DNA of 64,000 nucleotides. Source: Shimia haliotis (GTDB lineage Bacteria > Pseudomonadota > Alphaproteobacteria > Rhodobacterales > Rhodobacteraceae). Shown here in pieces: positions 1 to 9,884 of the stretch. Both the position numbers and the translations under genes were made by a program. The notes beneath the pieces were generated by a model. It ran no database searches. It was not told the origin of the DNA and saw only the letters and a list, made by a program, of their open reading frames with translations. Numbering within the stretch: the stretch's first letter is position 1; each line of letters opens with the position of its first letter. The DNA is taken from positions 248,001 through 312,000 of the forward strand of contig NZ_FOSZ01000003.1 of the NCBI RefSeq assembly GCF_900114415.1. The letters run 5' to 3'.

Positions 1-600
1 GGTATCGTTTCGCCACTGGCCGGTCAGGTGACGGTCTTTGGTAAGCCTTTGGCAGCGGAGCGTCACCGGATCGCCTATGTTCCGCAACGCGCCAGTGTGG
101 ATTGGGATTTCCCGACGCGGGTGATCGATGTGGTTCTGATGGGGCTGTATCGCGAACTAGGCTTGTTGCAGCGCATTCGTGGACAGCACCGCGACAAAGC
201 GATGGCGTGTCTGGAACGTGTGGGCATGGCGGGGTTTGCGGAGCGCCAGATCGGGCAGCTTTCGGGTGGACAGCAACAGCGGGTATTTCTGGCGCGTGCG
301 CTGGCACAGGAGGCAGACCTGTATCTGCTGGATGAACCTTTTGCCGGTGTGGATGCCGCAACCGAAAAGGCCATCATAGATGTGCTGAAGTCGTTGAAAG
401 ACGAAGGCAAAACCGTAGTGGCGGTGCATCACGATCTGGCAACTGTTGCCGAGTATTTCGATCGCGTTTTCCTGGTCAACACCCGTAAGATGGCAGAAGG
501 CACTGTAGCCGAGGCCTTTAGTGCCGAAAATCTCGACCGCACTTACGGCGGGCGTCTGGCGACAGGTCAGATTGACCAGTTGGATCTGGTCGCGGGGTGA
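1..600 (+). CDS. Metal ABC transporter ATP-binding protein (5' truncated)
   Basis: ATPase of a metal importer of the Mn/Zn/Fe (SitB/MntB/ZnuC-like) type; it would energise the two permeases that follow. The window starts inside the gene, so the Walker A loop is missing. Still visible are the Q-loop YVPQ (about residue 26 of the visible part), the signature LSGGQ (about 87-91), Walker B LYLLDEP (about 107-113) and the switch His in AVHHDL. The stop lies 4 bases before the next start, so the genes are co-transcribed. The substrate-binding protein should lie upstream, outside the window. The exact metal cannot be read from this part. Confidence 0.93.
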   Translation, partial: GIVSPLAGQVTVFGKPLAAERHRIAYVPQRASVDWDFPTRVIDVVLMGLYRELGLLQRIRGQHRDKAMACLERVGMAGFAERQIGQLSGGQQQRVFLARALAQEADLYLLDEPFAGVDAATEKAIIDVLKSLKDEGKTVVAVHHDLATVAEYFDRVFLVNTRKMAEGTVAEAFSAENLDRTYGGRLATGQIDQLDLVAG

Positions 601-604
601 TCCC

Positions 605-1810
605 ATGTTGTGGGACGCGCTGACACTCGGGCTTGGCTATAACGCCACTTTGGTCACGATTGGCGCGGCGCTTTTGGGCGTTGCAGCCGGTGTCACCGGC
701 ACATTTCTATATTTGCGAAAACGCGCTTTGGTGAGCGACGCGATTAGCCACGCGACTTTGCCGGGCGTGGCGCTGGCCTTTATCGTGATGGTTCTTTTGG
801 GGGGCGACGGACGCAGCCTGCCTGCGTTGCTTTTGGGCGCGGCGGTGTCCTCGTGGATCGGACTGATGTGCGTGAACTGGCTGACTGCCCGCACGCGGCT
901 TGCTGAGGATGCGGCCATCGGTGCGGTTTTGTCTGTTTTCTTCGGGTTCGGGATCGTGTTGTTGACGGTGATCCAGACCATGAATGCAGGGCGCGCAGCG
1001 GGGCTGGAAGGCTTTTTGCTCGGCTCGACTGCGGGCATGTTGTTCAATGATGCGGTTGTGATTGCCGTGGGCGGAGCGGTGACGCTTGCCCTGGTTTTTG
1101 TTTTGCGCCGGCCCATGGGGTTGGTGGCGTTTGATCCGGAGTTTTCGGCGGCGAGCGGCGTCAACGTGGGGCGGGTGGATCTGGCCATCATGGGGTTGGC
1201 ACTGGCGGTAACGGTTGTCGGACTTAAGGTTGTGGGCTTGGTTCTGATCGTGGCGATGTTGATCATCCCGCCGGTCACGGCGCGGTTCTGGACCGATCGC
1301 ACGGACCATATGGCGATGATTTCAGGGTTGTGCGGCGGGTTGGCCGCGTGGGTCGGCGCGGCCCTGTCAGCGACGGCGCCGGCGTTGCCAACCGGACCGA
1401 TTATTGTGCTGACGAGCTTTGCCATTTTTGTTGTGTCGCTTCTGCTTGCCCCCGAGCGCGGGATGTTGGCGGTGGGGCTGCACCACCGGCGATTTCAACG
1501 GCGGGTTCACATGCGACAGGGCCTGCTGGCGTTGGCGCAAGGACAGCCGATCTATGAGCGGTTCACCCTGAAATTGCTGCGCCGCGCAGGGTTGGCCCAC
1601 GCCGATGGCGTGGCAACCGAAGATGGCAAAGCCCGCGCGGCGAAGGCGCTTCGGGATGAGAAACGATGGGAGCTGGTTCGCGCGGATCAGGCATTCGAAA
1701 GCGCGGCCGTTCAATATGATGGATTGCGCGAGATAGAGACTGTTTTGACCGTTGACCAAATCGCGGAAATTGACCGGCGCATGGGCGGACCAACAGGGGT
1801 GATGCCATGA
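605..1810 (+). CDS. Metal ABC transporter permease with C-terminal soluble extension
   Basis: Inner-membrane permease of the ABC-3 (MntC/ZnuB) family, 401 residues. The first roughly 290 residues hold many hydrophobic segments. ABC-3 permeases normally stop near residue 280-300, but this one continues with a basic, helical, soluble tail of about 110 residues containing a YERFTLKLLRRAGL stretch that may form a winged-helix-like fold. Start chosen at the ATG just after the ATPase stop; an upstream in-frame start would overlap the ATPase by about 80 bases. The 3' end overlaps the next permease by 4 bases (ATGA). Function is firm; the role of the tail is unknown. Confidence 0.9.
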   Translation: MLWDALTLGLGYNATLVTIGAALLGVAAGVTGTFLYLRKRALVSDAISHATLPGVALAFIVMVLLGGDGRSLPALLLGAAVSSWIGLMCVNWLTARTRLAEDAAIGAVLSVFFGFGIVLLTVIQTMNAGRAAGLEGFLLGSTAGMLFNDAVVIAVGGAVTLALVFVLRRPMGLVAFDPEFSAASGVNVGRVDLAIMGLALAVTVVGLKVVGLVLIVAMLIIPPVTARFWTDRTDHMAMISGLCGGLAAWVGAALSATAPALPTGPIIVLTSFAIFVVSLLLAPERGMLAVGLHHRRFQRRVHMRQGLLALAQGQPIYERFTLKLLRRAGLAHADGVATEDGKARAAKALRDEKRWELVRADQAFESAAVQYDGLREIETVLTVDQIAEIDRRMGGPTGVMP

Positions 1811-2733
1811 CCGGTGCCGAGTTTGTGCCTTTGTCGCTAACGCCTTTGTTGATAGGGGTTTTTGCCGCAGTTGCCTGTGCCCTGCCTGGCAACTTTTTGG
1901 TGCTGCGACGGCAGGCGCTGATCGGGGATGCCATCAGTCATGTGGTGCTGCCTGGTATCGTTGTGGCGTTTCTCGTGACAGGAGTCGTGGCGGCTGTGCC
2001 GATGCTCTTGGGAGCGGCGGCGGCGGCGGTAGTGGCCGTGGTTATGATCGAGGCGATCCGGAGATTGGGCAACATCGAACCAGGTGCGGCGATGGGGCTG
2101 ACGTTTACCACCCTCTTTGCGGCGGGTGTTCTCTTGCTTGAGCAATCCGACACGTCGGGTGTTCATCTGGACGTGGAACACGCGCTTTATGGTAATCTGG
2201 AGAGTTTGATCTGGCTGGATGCGATGGGTTGGGAAAGTTTGTTTGATCCGGTGGCGCTGGCGGAGCTGCCCGTCGAGTTGTTTCGGGTGGCGGCAGCCCT
2301 TGTGGGGGTCAGCGGATTTCTGTGGGTGTGCTGGCGCCCGCTGGTGGTGTCGACATTTGATGAAGGTTTTGCGCAAACCATGGGAATGCGCACCAATGTC
2401 ATCGGTATGGCTCTGGTGATTGTGGCGGCAATTGCAGCTGTGGCAGCTTTTGACGCGGTCGGGTCGATCATCGTTATCGCCATGTTCATCTGCCCGCCGG
2501 CGGCAGCGCGGTTGATGACAAACCGCCTGAGCACGCAGATCGCGTGGAGCGTTGGTTTTGCAGTGCTTTCCGCTGTTCTTGGCTACATCTTGGCGGGCTA
2601 CGGACCGCTGTGGATCGGTTTTGACAATGCGGTGAGCGCGGCGGGGATGATCGCCACTGTGTCCGGGGTGATCCTCGCCCTGACCGCGCTTTGGGGGCCG
2701 TGCCGCAAACGACTGGGCGCGCCTGCCGTTTAG
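1807..2733 (+). CDS. Metal ABC transporter permease, second subunit
   Basis: Second ABC-3 family permease of the same importer, 308 residues, without the extension of its partner. Multiple hydrophobic segments run end to end, and near residues 40-50 it carries the family pattern DAISHVVLPG, which also appears in the first permease as DAISHATLPG. Two paired permeases suggest a heterodimeric channel, as in SitCD-type systems. Translationally coupled to the first permease by ATGA. Its stop overlaps the convergent SulP stop by a few bases, so the importer operon ends here. Confidence 0.92.
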   Translation: MTGAEFVPLSLTPLLIGVFAAVACALPGNFLVLRRQALIGDAISHVVLPGIVVAFLVTGVVAAVPMLLGAAAAAVVAVVMIEAIRRLGNIEPGAAMGLTFTTLFAAGVLLLEQSDTSGVHLDVEHALYGNLESLIWLDAMGWESLFDPVALAELPVELFRVAAALVGVSGFLWVCWRPLVVSTFDEGFAQTMGMRTNVIGMALVIVAAIAAVAAFDAVGSIIVIAMFICPPAAARLMTNRLSTQIAWSVGFAVLSAVLGYILAGYGPLWIGFDNAVSAAGMIATVSGVILALTALWGPCRKRLGAPAV

Positions 2734-4457
2734 GCGGCCTTTGCCCTGTCACCTGCCAGATGGACCCACGCATCATATTGAGCAAGGAAGACGTCGCCCG
2801 TTAGGTCGTCGAGGAAATGGCTGCGTTTGAGACGATCCATCACAGGGCCTTTGACCTCGGTGAGGTGCAGGCGGATGTCGAGTTCGGAAAGACGCGTGTT
2901 GATGGCCTCAAGGCTTTCCAGCGCGGAGAGGTCGATTTCGTTCACGGCAGAGCACATCAAGACCACATCGGAAATTGGATCGTCGCACACGATGCGGTCG
3001 TAAACATAGTCTTCGAGAAAGCGGGCATTGGCGAAATACAGGCTTTCGTCGATCCGTAAAGTAACGAGGTGCGGGACGGTTTTTACCTTGTGGCGCAGAA
3101 TGTTGCGGAAGTGTTGGGTGTTTGGCACAAGACCCACTTCGGCCACATGAGGGCGCGAGGTTTTGTAAAGGTGCAGCCCGATGGAGAGAAGCACACCTGC
3201 GGACACGCCGGCCTCAACGCCAAGGCCCAAGGTCAACGCAATGGTGGTGGCGACCGCAGCGAAATCGACGCGCGAATAACCCCATGCGTGACGCAGGATG
3301 GAGAGGTCAACGAGACTTAGGACCGCGACGATGATAGTGGCCGCAAGGGTGGCTTTGGGCAAGAAGAACAGGAACGGTGTGAGAAAGAGCGCGGCGAGGG
3401 CGATGCCAATGGCGGTGAAAGCGCCGGCGGCGGGGGTTTTGGCGCCCGCGTCGAAGTTCACAACGGATCGAGCGAAGCCGCCGGTCACGGGATAACCCCC
3501 TGAAATTGCTGAGGCAATGTTGGACGTGCCAAGGCCGATCAGCTCTTGATCGGGATCGATGCGTTGGCGGTTTTTGGCGGCGAGGGTTTGCGCCACAGAA
3601 ACGCTTTCGACAAAGCCGATGATGGAGATCAGCAAGGCCGATAGGAACAGTTGGGACCAAAGGTCAGGAGCAAACTCCGGCAGCCCGATAGGGGGCAGGC
3701 CGGTTGGTACGGTGCCGACAACGGCAACACCCTTGGACTGCAGATCAAAGCCGTAGGCCGCAAGGGTGGTCGCCGCAACCGCAGCGACGGGACCCGCTTT
3801 GGTTGCGATGTCGGCGAGCGTGTTGGAGAGGCCGAGCTTTCGCAAAAGGGGCTTCAGCCCTTTGCGTGTCCAGAACAGGAAGAACAATGTGAAGAGGCCC
3901 AGAACCAAGGTGATTGGATTGGTTTCCGGCAGATGCGAGATCAGGGAGCCTATGAGATCGGGCAGGGAATGGCCGTGTGCGGAGATACCGAAGATGTGCT
4001 TGAGCTGGCTGATGGCGATGAGGATGCCGGAGGCGGTGATGAACCCCGCAATAACCGGATGCGACAGAAAATTTGCAAGGAAACCAAGGCGTAAGAGGCC
4101 CATTGCCGTCAAGATCAGGCCGGAAATGAAAGCCAGCGCGATGGCTGCCGCGATGTAGGATTGCATGTCTGGCAGATCGAGATTGCCCACGGCGGCGGCA
4201 GTCATCAGGGAGACCACAGCAACAGGACCCACCGCGAGCACGCGGGAGGTGCCAAAGATGGCATAGGCCACCAGCGGCAGGATGGACGCATACAGCCCGA
4301 CCTCGGGCGGGAGCCCTGCGAGCAGCGCATAGGCCAAGGATTGCGGGATGAGCATGATTGTCACGATCACGGCCGCCAGCATATCCGCGCCAAATGTGGC
4401 CTGATTGTAGGTGCGCGCCCATGACAGTATGGGCAGGTATCGGGAGATTCGGGACAT
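2730..4457 (-). CDS. SulP family inorganic anion transporter with STAS domain
   Basis: Predicted inner-membrane transporter of sulfate, bicarbonate or related anions, 575 residues. The N-terminal portion has the SulP pattern of many membrane helices, starting with the AVIVTIMLIPQSLAYALLAG stretch. About the last 110 residues form a cytoplasmic STAS domain with the conserved region CSAVNEIDLSALESL. The reading frame opens up to 4541, but a convincing promoter lies at 4485-4514, so the ATG at 4457, preceded by GAGG, is preferred. The operator in that promoter suggests control by a sulfide/persulfide-sensing ArsR protein and so a link to sulfur metabolism (inference). Confidence 0.92.
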   Translation of the reverse strand: MSRISRYLPILSWARTYNQATFGADMLAAVIVTIMLIPQSLAYALLAGLPPEVGLYASILPLVAYAIFGTSRVLAVGPVAVVSLMTAAAVGNLDLPDMQSYIAAAIALAFISGLILTAMGLLRLGFLANFLSHPVIAGFITASGILIAISQLKHIFGISAHGHSLPDLIGSLISHLPETNPITLVLGLFTLFFLFWTRKGLKPLLRKLGLSNTLADIATKAGPVAAVAATTLAAYGFDLQSKGVAVVGTVPTGLPPIGLPEFAPDLWSQLFLSALLISIIGFVESVSVAQTLAAKNRQRIDPDQELIGLGTSNIASAISGGYPVTGGFARSVVNFDAGAKTPAAGAFTAIGIALAALFLTPFLFFLPKATLAATIIVAVLSLVDLSILRHAWGYSRVDFAAVATTIALTLGLGVEAGVSAGVLLSIGLHLYKTSRPHVAEVGLVPNTQHFRNILRHKVKTVPHLVTLRIDESLYFANARFLEDYVYDRIVCDDPISDVVLMCSAVNEIDLSALESLEAINTRLSELDIRLHLTEVKGPVMDRLKRSHFLDDLTGDVFLAQYDAWVHLAGDRAKAA

Positions 4458-4484
4458 GGGGCCTCGGCTGTTCAAGCGTTGCGT

Positions 4485-4514
4485 TATATATATTCTGTAT
4501 TTGGAATATGTAAA
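4485..4514 (-). promoter_or_regulatory. SulP promoter with ATTC-N8-GAAT operator
   Basis: Reading the minus strand: TTTACA (4514-4509) as -35, a 16-18 base AT-rich spacer, and TATATA (about 4490-4485) as -10. The inverted repeat ATTC-N8-GAAT (4492-4507) lies in the spacer. This is the form of site described for ArsR-family persulfide sensors of the SqrR/BigR type in alphaproteobacteria. A bound repressor here would block RNA polymerase. Sequence fit is exact; the regulator itself is not in the window. Confidence 0.6.
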
Positions 4515-4596
4515 GCTGCGAACGCGCTTTTCCTCACTCATAGCCCGGACAAAGCGAATCGATGGTTAACGACCTGAAAATGCGAGGAGAACCGCT

Positions 4597-4635
4597 GTCG
4601 GCATCGCGTCGGTAGAACGTCGGTATTGCGTCGGT
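4597..4635. repeat. Two copies of intergenic repeat GTCGGYATYGCGTCGGT
   Basis: Two near-identical 17-mers at 4597-4613 and 4619-4635, separated by 5 bases, in the gap between the divergent SulP and oxoprolinase genes. A GTTAAC followed by a GAAA-containing stretch lies just upstream (about 4565). A third copy, also preceded by GTTAAC, is at 46087-46103. Looks like a dispersed chromosomal repeat; function unknown. Confidence 0.6.
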
Positions 4636-4755
4636 GCGATTTTTGCTTCGGGCTCGCGTTAAGGGAGCGCGCGTTGCGATGGTGTCGTTTGCGCCTGCGT
4701 TGACATCCGTTCGAAAGGTGCCGAAACCTGTGGCGTCACACAGGGGAGTTTGAGC

Positions 4756-7700
4756 ATGAGCGGTGCGTGGGAATTTTGGGTCGATCGGGGCGGGACATTT
4801 ACGGATATTGTCGCGCGCAAGCCGGATGGCGCGGTCGTGACGCACAAATTGCTCTCTGAAAATCCGGAGCGGTATCGTGATGCCGCGGTGCAGGGTATCC
4901 GCGAGTTGATGGGAGTCACGGGTGAATTTGCGCAAGGCTCCATTCGCGCAGTGAAGATGGGGACCACGGTTGCGACCAATGCGCTTCTGGAGCGCAAGGG
5001 CGAGCGGGTGGCGTTGGTGATCACCAAAGGGTTTCGCGATCTGTTGTTGATTGGCTATCAGACGCGGCCGAAGTTGTTTGATCTGGAGATCAAACGGCCC
5101 GATCTGCTTTATGAAGATGTGATCGAGATGGACGAGCGGTTGGACGCCGAAGGTGGCGTGGTGCGGCCCTTGGATGAGGCCAATCTGCGAGCGCAGATGC
5201 AGGCGGCCTTTGACAAGGGCATTCGGGCGATCGCGATTGCGGGGCTGCATGGCTATCTGAACCCCGTGCATGAGGTCCGCGCGGCAGAAATGGCGCGGGA
5301 GATCGGTTTCACGCAAGTATCGGTCAGTTCCGAAGTGAGCCGCTTGGCCAAGCTCGTCGGGCGCGGCGATACCACGGTTGTTGATGCCTATTTGAGCCCC
5401 ATTCTGCGGCGCTATGTGGATCAGGTCGCCGGGGCGATTGATGTGGGTTCGGCCTGTGAACGGCTGCTCTTTATGCAGTCCAATGGCGGGTTGACGGACG
5501 CGAGCCTGTTTCACGGGCGGGATGCGATCTTGTCGGGGCCTGCGGGTGGCATTGTTGGCATGGTGAAGACCGGCGAGGCGGCGGGGTTTGATCGTCTGAT
5601 CGGCTTTGACATGGGTGGCACATCAACAGACGTGAGCCACTATGCCGGCGACTATGAGCGCAGTTTTGAGACCGAGGTGGCCGGTGTGCGGATGCGTGCG
5701 CCGATGATGGATATTCATACGGTGGCCGCCGGTGGTGGCTCAATCTGCACCTTCCGCGATGGGCGGTTTCAGGTGGGGCCGGAAAGCGCGGGCGCCGATC
5801 CGGGGCCGGCATGTTACCGCCGTGGCGGGCCGCTGACGGTGACGGATTGCAATGTGATGCTCGGCAAGCTGAACCCTGATCATTTCCCGCATGTGTTCGG
5901 GCCTGAGGGCGATCTGCCGCTGGACGTGGATGTGGTGCGCACGAAGTTTGCCGAAATGGCCGAGGCTGTGTCGGCGGAGACCGGCGATGCGGCGCGCAGT
6001 CCCGAGGAAATGGCCGAAGGGTTCCTGCGGATTGCAGTCGATAATATGGCCAATGCGATCAAGAAAATCTCGGTGCAGCGCGGCCATGACGTGACCGGCT
6101 ATGCGCTGCAATGTTTCGGCGGTGCGGGTGGGCAGCATGCCTGTCTGGTGGCCGATGCGCTGGGCATGAGCAAAGTGTTCATCCACCCGCACGCGGGGGT
6201 TTTGTCAGCTTACGGCATGGGGCTGGCAGAGATCCGTGCGATGCGAGAGGTGCAGTTGGATGCACCTTTGGCGGATGTCGAGGCAGCTGAGGCAGCCTTG
6301 GCTGCGATTGAGGCCGAGGCGCGCGAAGAAGTGGCGGCGCAGGGTGTGGCGCAGGTGCGGTGCGAGGCGCGGGCGCATTTGCGCTATGACGGAAGCCATC
6401 AGCCGCTGGAAGTGGCTTTTGGCTCGGCTGGCGAAATGCAGGCAGCGTTTGAAGCGGTGCACAAGCAGCGGTTTGGGTTCATATCGCCGGAGCGCGGTTT
6501 GCTGTTTGACATGCTGAGTGTCGAGGCGATTGGGGAGACCGGCGAGGCACCGGGCGTTGTGCCGGTGGGCGAGAGCGATGCGCCCAAGGCGATGATTGAC
6601 GTGCATGTGACGGGCGGGCGGCGCGATGTGCCGCTTTATGAACGGGAGAGCCTGAGCGCGGGTGCGGTCATCCAAGGGCCTGCGGTGATTTCGGAGAAAA
6701 CCGGTACCAATGTTGTGGAGCCCGGCTGGGCGGCGCGGCAGGATAGTATGGGCAACCTCATTCTTGAGCGTGTCGAGGAAATGACACGCGAGCGGGCGGC
6801 GGGGACCACTGTGGACCCCGTGCTGCTCGAGGTGTTCAACAACCTCTTTATGTCGGTCGCTGATCAGATGGGCGCCACGCTGGCCAATACGTCGTGGTCG
6901 GTGAACATCAAGGAGCGGCTGGATTTCAGCTGTGCGATCTTTGACACGGAAGGCGATCTGGTGGCGAACGCGCCGCATGTGCCGGTGCATTTGGGATCGA
7001 TGGCGGAAAGCATCCGCACGGTCATGCGCGAAAACGCTGGCGATATTCATGAGGGTGACGCCTTCATGCTGAACTCGCCGTATAATGGCGGCACGCATTT
7101 GCCGGATGTGACCGTGGTGACGCCGGTGTTTCATGGCGGCGAGGTGGTATTCTGGCTTGGCTCGCGCGGGCACCATGCCGACATTGGCGGGCGCACGCCT
7201 GGCTCTGGTCCTCCTGACAGCACGCATATCGACCACGAAGGCGTGTTGATCGACAACGTGCGGCTGGTGAGCCGTGGCGATTTGCAGGACACAGTGGCGC
7301 GGGATGTGCTGGCGTCCGGTATGTATCCGGCGCGCAATCCGGATCAGAATATGGCGGACCTGAAGGCGCAGGTGGCCGCGAATGAGACCGGACGGCGGGA
7401 GCTGCTCAAGGTTGTTGATCACTATGGGCTGAGCGTGGTGCAGGCCTATATGGGCCATGTGCAGGACAATGCTGAAGAAAGCGTGCGGCGGGTGATTGAC
7501 CGGCTGACGGACGGGTCATTCAGCTATCCGATGGACCATGGGGCCAGCATCGAGGTGCAGGTTTCTGTGGACCACGCGGCGCGGGAGGCAGTGATCGACT
7601 TCACGGGCACGTCTGCGCAGCATCCTGGGAACTACAATGCGCCGCTGGCGGTGTGCCGCGCGGTTGTTTTGTATGTGTTCCGCACCATGGTTGGGGCGGA

Positions 7701-8334
7701 GATTCCGTTGAACGAAGGGTGTTTGAAGCCGTTGCGGATCGTGGTGCCGGATGGCTCTATGTTGAACCCTGTCTATCCGGCGGCGGTGATTGCGGGGAAC
7801 ACGGAGGTGTCTCAGGCGACATGCAATGCGCTTTATGGGGCGCTGGGCGTGATGGCCTGCTCGCAAGCGACGATGAACAATTTCATCTGGGGTAATGATC
7901 AGTTTCAGAACTATGAAACGATTGCCGGTGGGACCGGCGCGGGGCCGGGGTTTGATGGCTGCGATGCGGTGCAGACGCATATGACCAACACGCGCTCCAC
8001 CGATCCTGAGATTTTGGAGAAACGCTTCCCCGTGCGGCTTGAGGCCTTTGGCGTGCGCGAAGGGTCCGGCGGGGCTGGAAAGTGGTCCGGTGGCAACGGG
8101 TCGTTGCGGTTGTTGCGGTTTTTGGAGCCGGTGACGGTGACAACGCTTTGCTCGCATCGAGAGGTCGCGCCGTTTGGTGTGGACGGCGGTGATGCGGGCG
8201 GCGTCGGTGTGAACTGGGCCGAGATGCCGGACGGGACGCGGGTGGCCCTGAAGGGGTTTGACGAGATCGACCTGCCTGCGGGGGCCGTCTTTGGCATGGG
8301 CACGCCGGGCGGCGGCGGTTGGGGCCGCGCCTGA
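4756..8334 (+). CDS. Hydantoinase/5-oxoprolinase family protein, HyuA-HyuB fusion
   Basis: Cytoplasmic ATP-dependent ring-opening enzyme, probably 5-oxo-L-prolinase (5-oxoproline + ATP to glutamate) or a close hydantoin-cleaving relative; 1192 residues, the usual fused length. The HyuA half (about 1-680) has the N-terminal [12 protein letters not shown] motif, [14 protein letters not shown] and the ASKHA-type [12 protein letters not shown]. The HyuB half (about 690-1192) begins [13 protein letters not shown] and has [14 protein letters not shown]. Start set at the ATG with GGGGAG 7 bases upstream; a TTG lies two codons earlier. No associated transporter is adjacent. Substrate cannot be fixed from sequence alone. 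Confidence 0.9.
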   Translation: MSGAWEFWVDRGGTFTDIVARKPDGAVVTHKLLSENPERYRDAAVQGIRELMGVTGEFAQGSIRAVKMGTTVATNALLERKGERVALVITKGFRDLLLIGYQTRPKLFDLEIKRPDLLYEDVIEMDERLDAEGGVVRPLDEANLRAQMQAAFDKGIRAIAIAGLHGYLNPVHEVRAAEMAREIGFTQVSVSSEVSRLAKLVGRGDTTVVDAYLSPILRRYVDQVAGAIDVGSACERLLFMQSNGGLTDASLFHGRDAILSGPAGGIVGMVKTGEAAGFDRLIGFDMGGTSTDVSHYAGDYERSFETEVAGVRMRAPMMDIHTVAAGGGSICTFRDGRFQVGPESAGADPGPACYRRGGPLTVTDCNVMLGKLNPDHFPHVFGPEGDLPLDVDVVRTKFAEMAEAVSAETGDAARSPEEMAEGFLRIAVDNMANAIKKISVQRGHDVTGYALQCFGGAGGQHACLVADALGMSKVFIHPHAGVLSAYGMGLAEIRAMREVQLDAPLADVEAAEAALAAIEAEAREEVAAQGVAQVRCEARAHLRYDGSHQPLEVAFGSAGEMQAAFEAVHKQRFGFISPERGLLFDMLSVEAIGETGEAPGVVPVGESDAPKAMIDVHVTGGRRDVPLYERESLSAGAVIQGPAVISEKTGTNVVEPGWAARQDSMGNLILERVEEMTRERAAGTTVDPVLLEVFNNLFMSVADQMGATLANTSWSVNIKERLDFSCAIFDTEGDLVANAPHVPVHLGSMAESIRTVMRENAGDIHEGDAFMLNSPYNGGTHLPDVTVVTPVFHGGEVVFWLGSRGHHADIGGRTPGSGPPDSTHIDHEGVLIDNVRLVSRGDLQDTVARDVLASGMYPARNPDQNMADLKAQVAANETGRRELLKVVDHYGLSVVQAYMGHVQDNAEESVRRVIDRLTDGSFSYPMDHGASIEVQVSVDHAAREAVIDFTGTSAQHPGNYNAPLAVCRAVVLYVFRTMVGAEIPLNEGCLKPLRIVVPDGSMLNPVYPAAVIAGNTEVSQATCNALYGALGVMACSQATMNNFIWGNDQFQNYETIAGGTGAGPGFDGCDAVQTHMTNTRSTDPEILEKRFPVRLEAFGVREGSGGAGKWSGGNGSLRLLRFLEPVTVTTLCSHREVAPFGVDGGDAGGVGVNWAEMPDGTRVALKGFDEIDLPAGAVFGMGTPGGGGWGRA

Positions 8335-8342
8335 CCCCAAAG

Positions 8343-8375
8343 AAAAAAGCCCGCAGCTGACGCTGCGGGCTTTTT
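8343..8375. terminator. Bidirectional rho-independent terminator
   Basis: Perfect 9-bp stem GCCCGCAGC / GCTGCGGGC (8349-8357 and 8362-8370) with a TGAC loop, flanked by A6 on the left and T5 on the right. It can therefore end both the oxoprolinase gene (plus) and the convergent aminotransferase gene (minus). Confidence 0.92.
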
Positions 8376-8378
8376 GAT

Positions 8379-9731
8379 TTAGGCCGCCGAGAAACCTGCG
8401 TCGAGCGCGGTGAGGATCGAGTTGACCTCGGTTTCGGAGATGGTCAACGGCGGGGACATCAGGATGTTGTGCATGCCAAGTCGTACCATGGCGCCAGCCT
8501 GATAAGTGGCTTCGTGCACTTTCTTCATCGTTGCCATGTCCATGGGTGTTTTGGCGGCTTTGTCAGACACCAGCTCGATGCCCGTCATCAACCCGTGGCC
8601 CCCGCGCACATCACCGATGATGTCGTGTTTCTCGGCCAGTTTCTTGACGCCTTCAAACAGCTGCGTGCCGCGCGCGGCGGCGTTGGTTTTCACGTCCAGA
8701 CGTTGTGTTTCAGCCAAACAGGCCACAACAGCCGCAGAGCCAACAGGGTGGGCGGAGTAGGTGTAGCCGTGGAAGATGCCTGCCTCACCGGTTTGGTCGT
8801 TTTCAAAGACGTCCGCAACCTTGTCGCCGACCATGCAGGCGCCGACGGGGAAGTAGCCGGAGGTGATGCCTTTGGCGGTGGTCATCATATCGGGCTGCAC
8901 ACCCCAGTGCCGCGCGCCGGACCAGTCGCCGGTGCGGCCAAAGCCGGTGATGACTTCGTCAGAAATCAGCAAAATGCCGTGGCGGTCACAAATCTCGCGC
9001 ATCAGCTTCATGAAGCTGGCATCCGGCACAATCACGCCGCCTGCGCCCTGAATGGGTTCCATGATAAAGGCGGCGATGGTCTTGGGATCTTGAAAGGCGA
9101 TCTCGTCTTCCATCGCGGCGGCGATGTTTTGGGCCAGCTGTGCCGGATCGGTTTCATTGAACGGGTTGCGATAGGTGTAGGGGCTTGGCAGGTGGAAGCA
9201 GCCGGGCAGCATCGGTTCGTAGTTGATACGGAAGCGGTTGTTGCCGTTGACGCTGGCGCCACCGAAATGTGTGCCGTGGTAGCCTTTCTTGAGGCTTAGG
9301 AACTTGGTGCGGGTCGGCTCGCCGCGCAGGCGGTGGTATTGCCGCGCCAGACGCAGGGCGGTTTCCACAGAATCCGAGCCGCCTGAGGTGAAGAAGACGC
9401 GGGTCATGCCGTCGGCCTCAAAGAACTCGCGCACCGCATAAGACGCTTCGATCGCCGGTGGGTTCGAGGTGCCGGCAAAAGCGGAATAGTAGGGCAGGTC
9501 ATAAAGCTGCTTGGCGATGGCGTCTTTCACCACGTCGTTTGAATAGCCGAGGTTCACACACCAAAGCCCGCCTACGGCGTCTACGGTGGAATGGCCGTCA
9601 ATATCGGTGATGTTCACGCCTTGAGCGCCCTTGATGATCTTGGGCGGGGTGCCATGCGCGTCGGCCGGCGCTCCCATCGGATGCCACAGGTGGCGTGCGT
9701 TGTTTTCCTTGAGGAAATTGTCGTCTTTCAT
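8379..9731 (-). CDS. Class III (omega) PLP-dependent aminotransferase
   Basis: Fold-type I aminotransferase, 450 residues, of the group that moves an amino group from an omega-amine or amino acid (for example beta-alanine, taurine, putrescine) to pyruvate or another keto acid. Visible features: [10 protein letters not shown] near residue 55, [18 protein letters not shown], the cofactor-binding Asp in [15 protein letters not shown], and the Schiff-base Lys in [16 protein letters not shown]. Single gene convergent with the oxoprolinase. A 12-bp palindrome sits in its upstream region (9778-9789). Substrate is not determined. Confidence 0.9.
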   Translation of the reverse strand: MKDDNFLKENNARHLWHPMGAPADAHGTPPKIIKGAQGVNITDIDGHSTVDAVGGLWCVNLGYSNDVVKDAIAKQLYDLPYYSAFAGTSNPPAIEASYAVREFFEADGMTRVFFTSGGSDSVETALRLARQYHRLRGEPTRTKFLSLKKGYHGTHFGGASVNGNNRFRINYEPMLPGCFHLPSPYTYRNPFNETDPAQLAQNIAAAMEDEIAFQDPKTIAAFIMEPIQGAGGVIVPDASFMKLMREICDRHGILLISDEVITGFGRTGDWSGARHWGVQPDMMTTAKGITSGYFPVGACMVGDKVADVFENDQTGEAGIFHGYTYSAHPVGSAAVVACLAETQRLDVKTNAAARGTQLFEGVKKLAEKHDIIGDVRGGHGLMTGIELVSDKAAKTPMDMATMKKVHEATYQAGAMVRLGMHNILMSPPLTISETEVNSILTALDAGFSAA

Positions 9732-9777
9732 GGTGAAGCTCCCTTGGCTGCGCGAAGTGATTCCGGCAGGTCAAAAA

Positions 9778-9789
9778 ATTTGATCAAAT
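9778..9789. promoter_or_regulatory. Possible operator upstream of the aminotransferase
   Basis: Perfect 12-bp palindrome ATTTGATCAAAT located 47 bases upstream of the aminotransferase start and about 95 bases before mutL. AT-rich in a GC-rich setting. No cognate regulator is adjacent, so this is only a candidate site. Confidence 0.3.
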
Positions 9790-9884
9790 ATTGCCGTGAC
9801 GGAAAGGGCCTGTCCAGCAAAAGCATCGGGTGTGGGACAATGGCGGGTGGCAGAATCAAAGGGGAACATGCTAGATTTGGCCCC

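Noticed and set aside
4457-4541. Upstream 28-codon extension of the SulP protein
   Set aside because: It covers the promoter and operator at 4485-4514; the internal ATG at 4457 has the better ribosome-binding site and family start.
6205-7458. Long minus-strand frame inside the oxoprolinase gene
   Set aside because: Shadow of a strongly conserved plus-strand enzyme; the translation has no family features.
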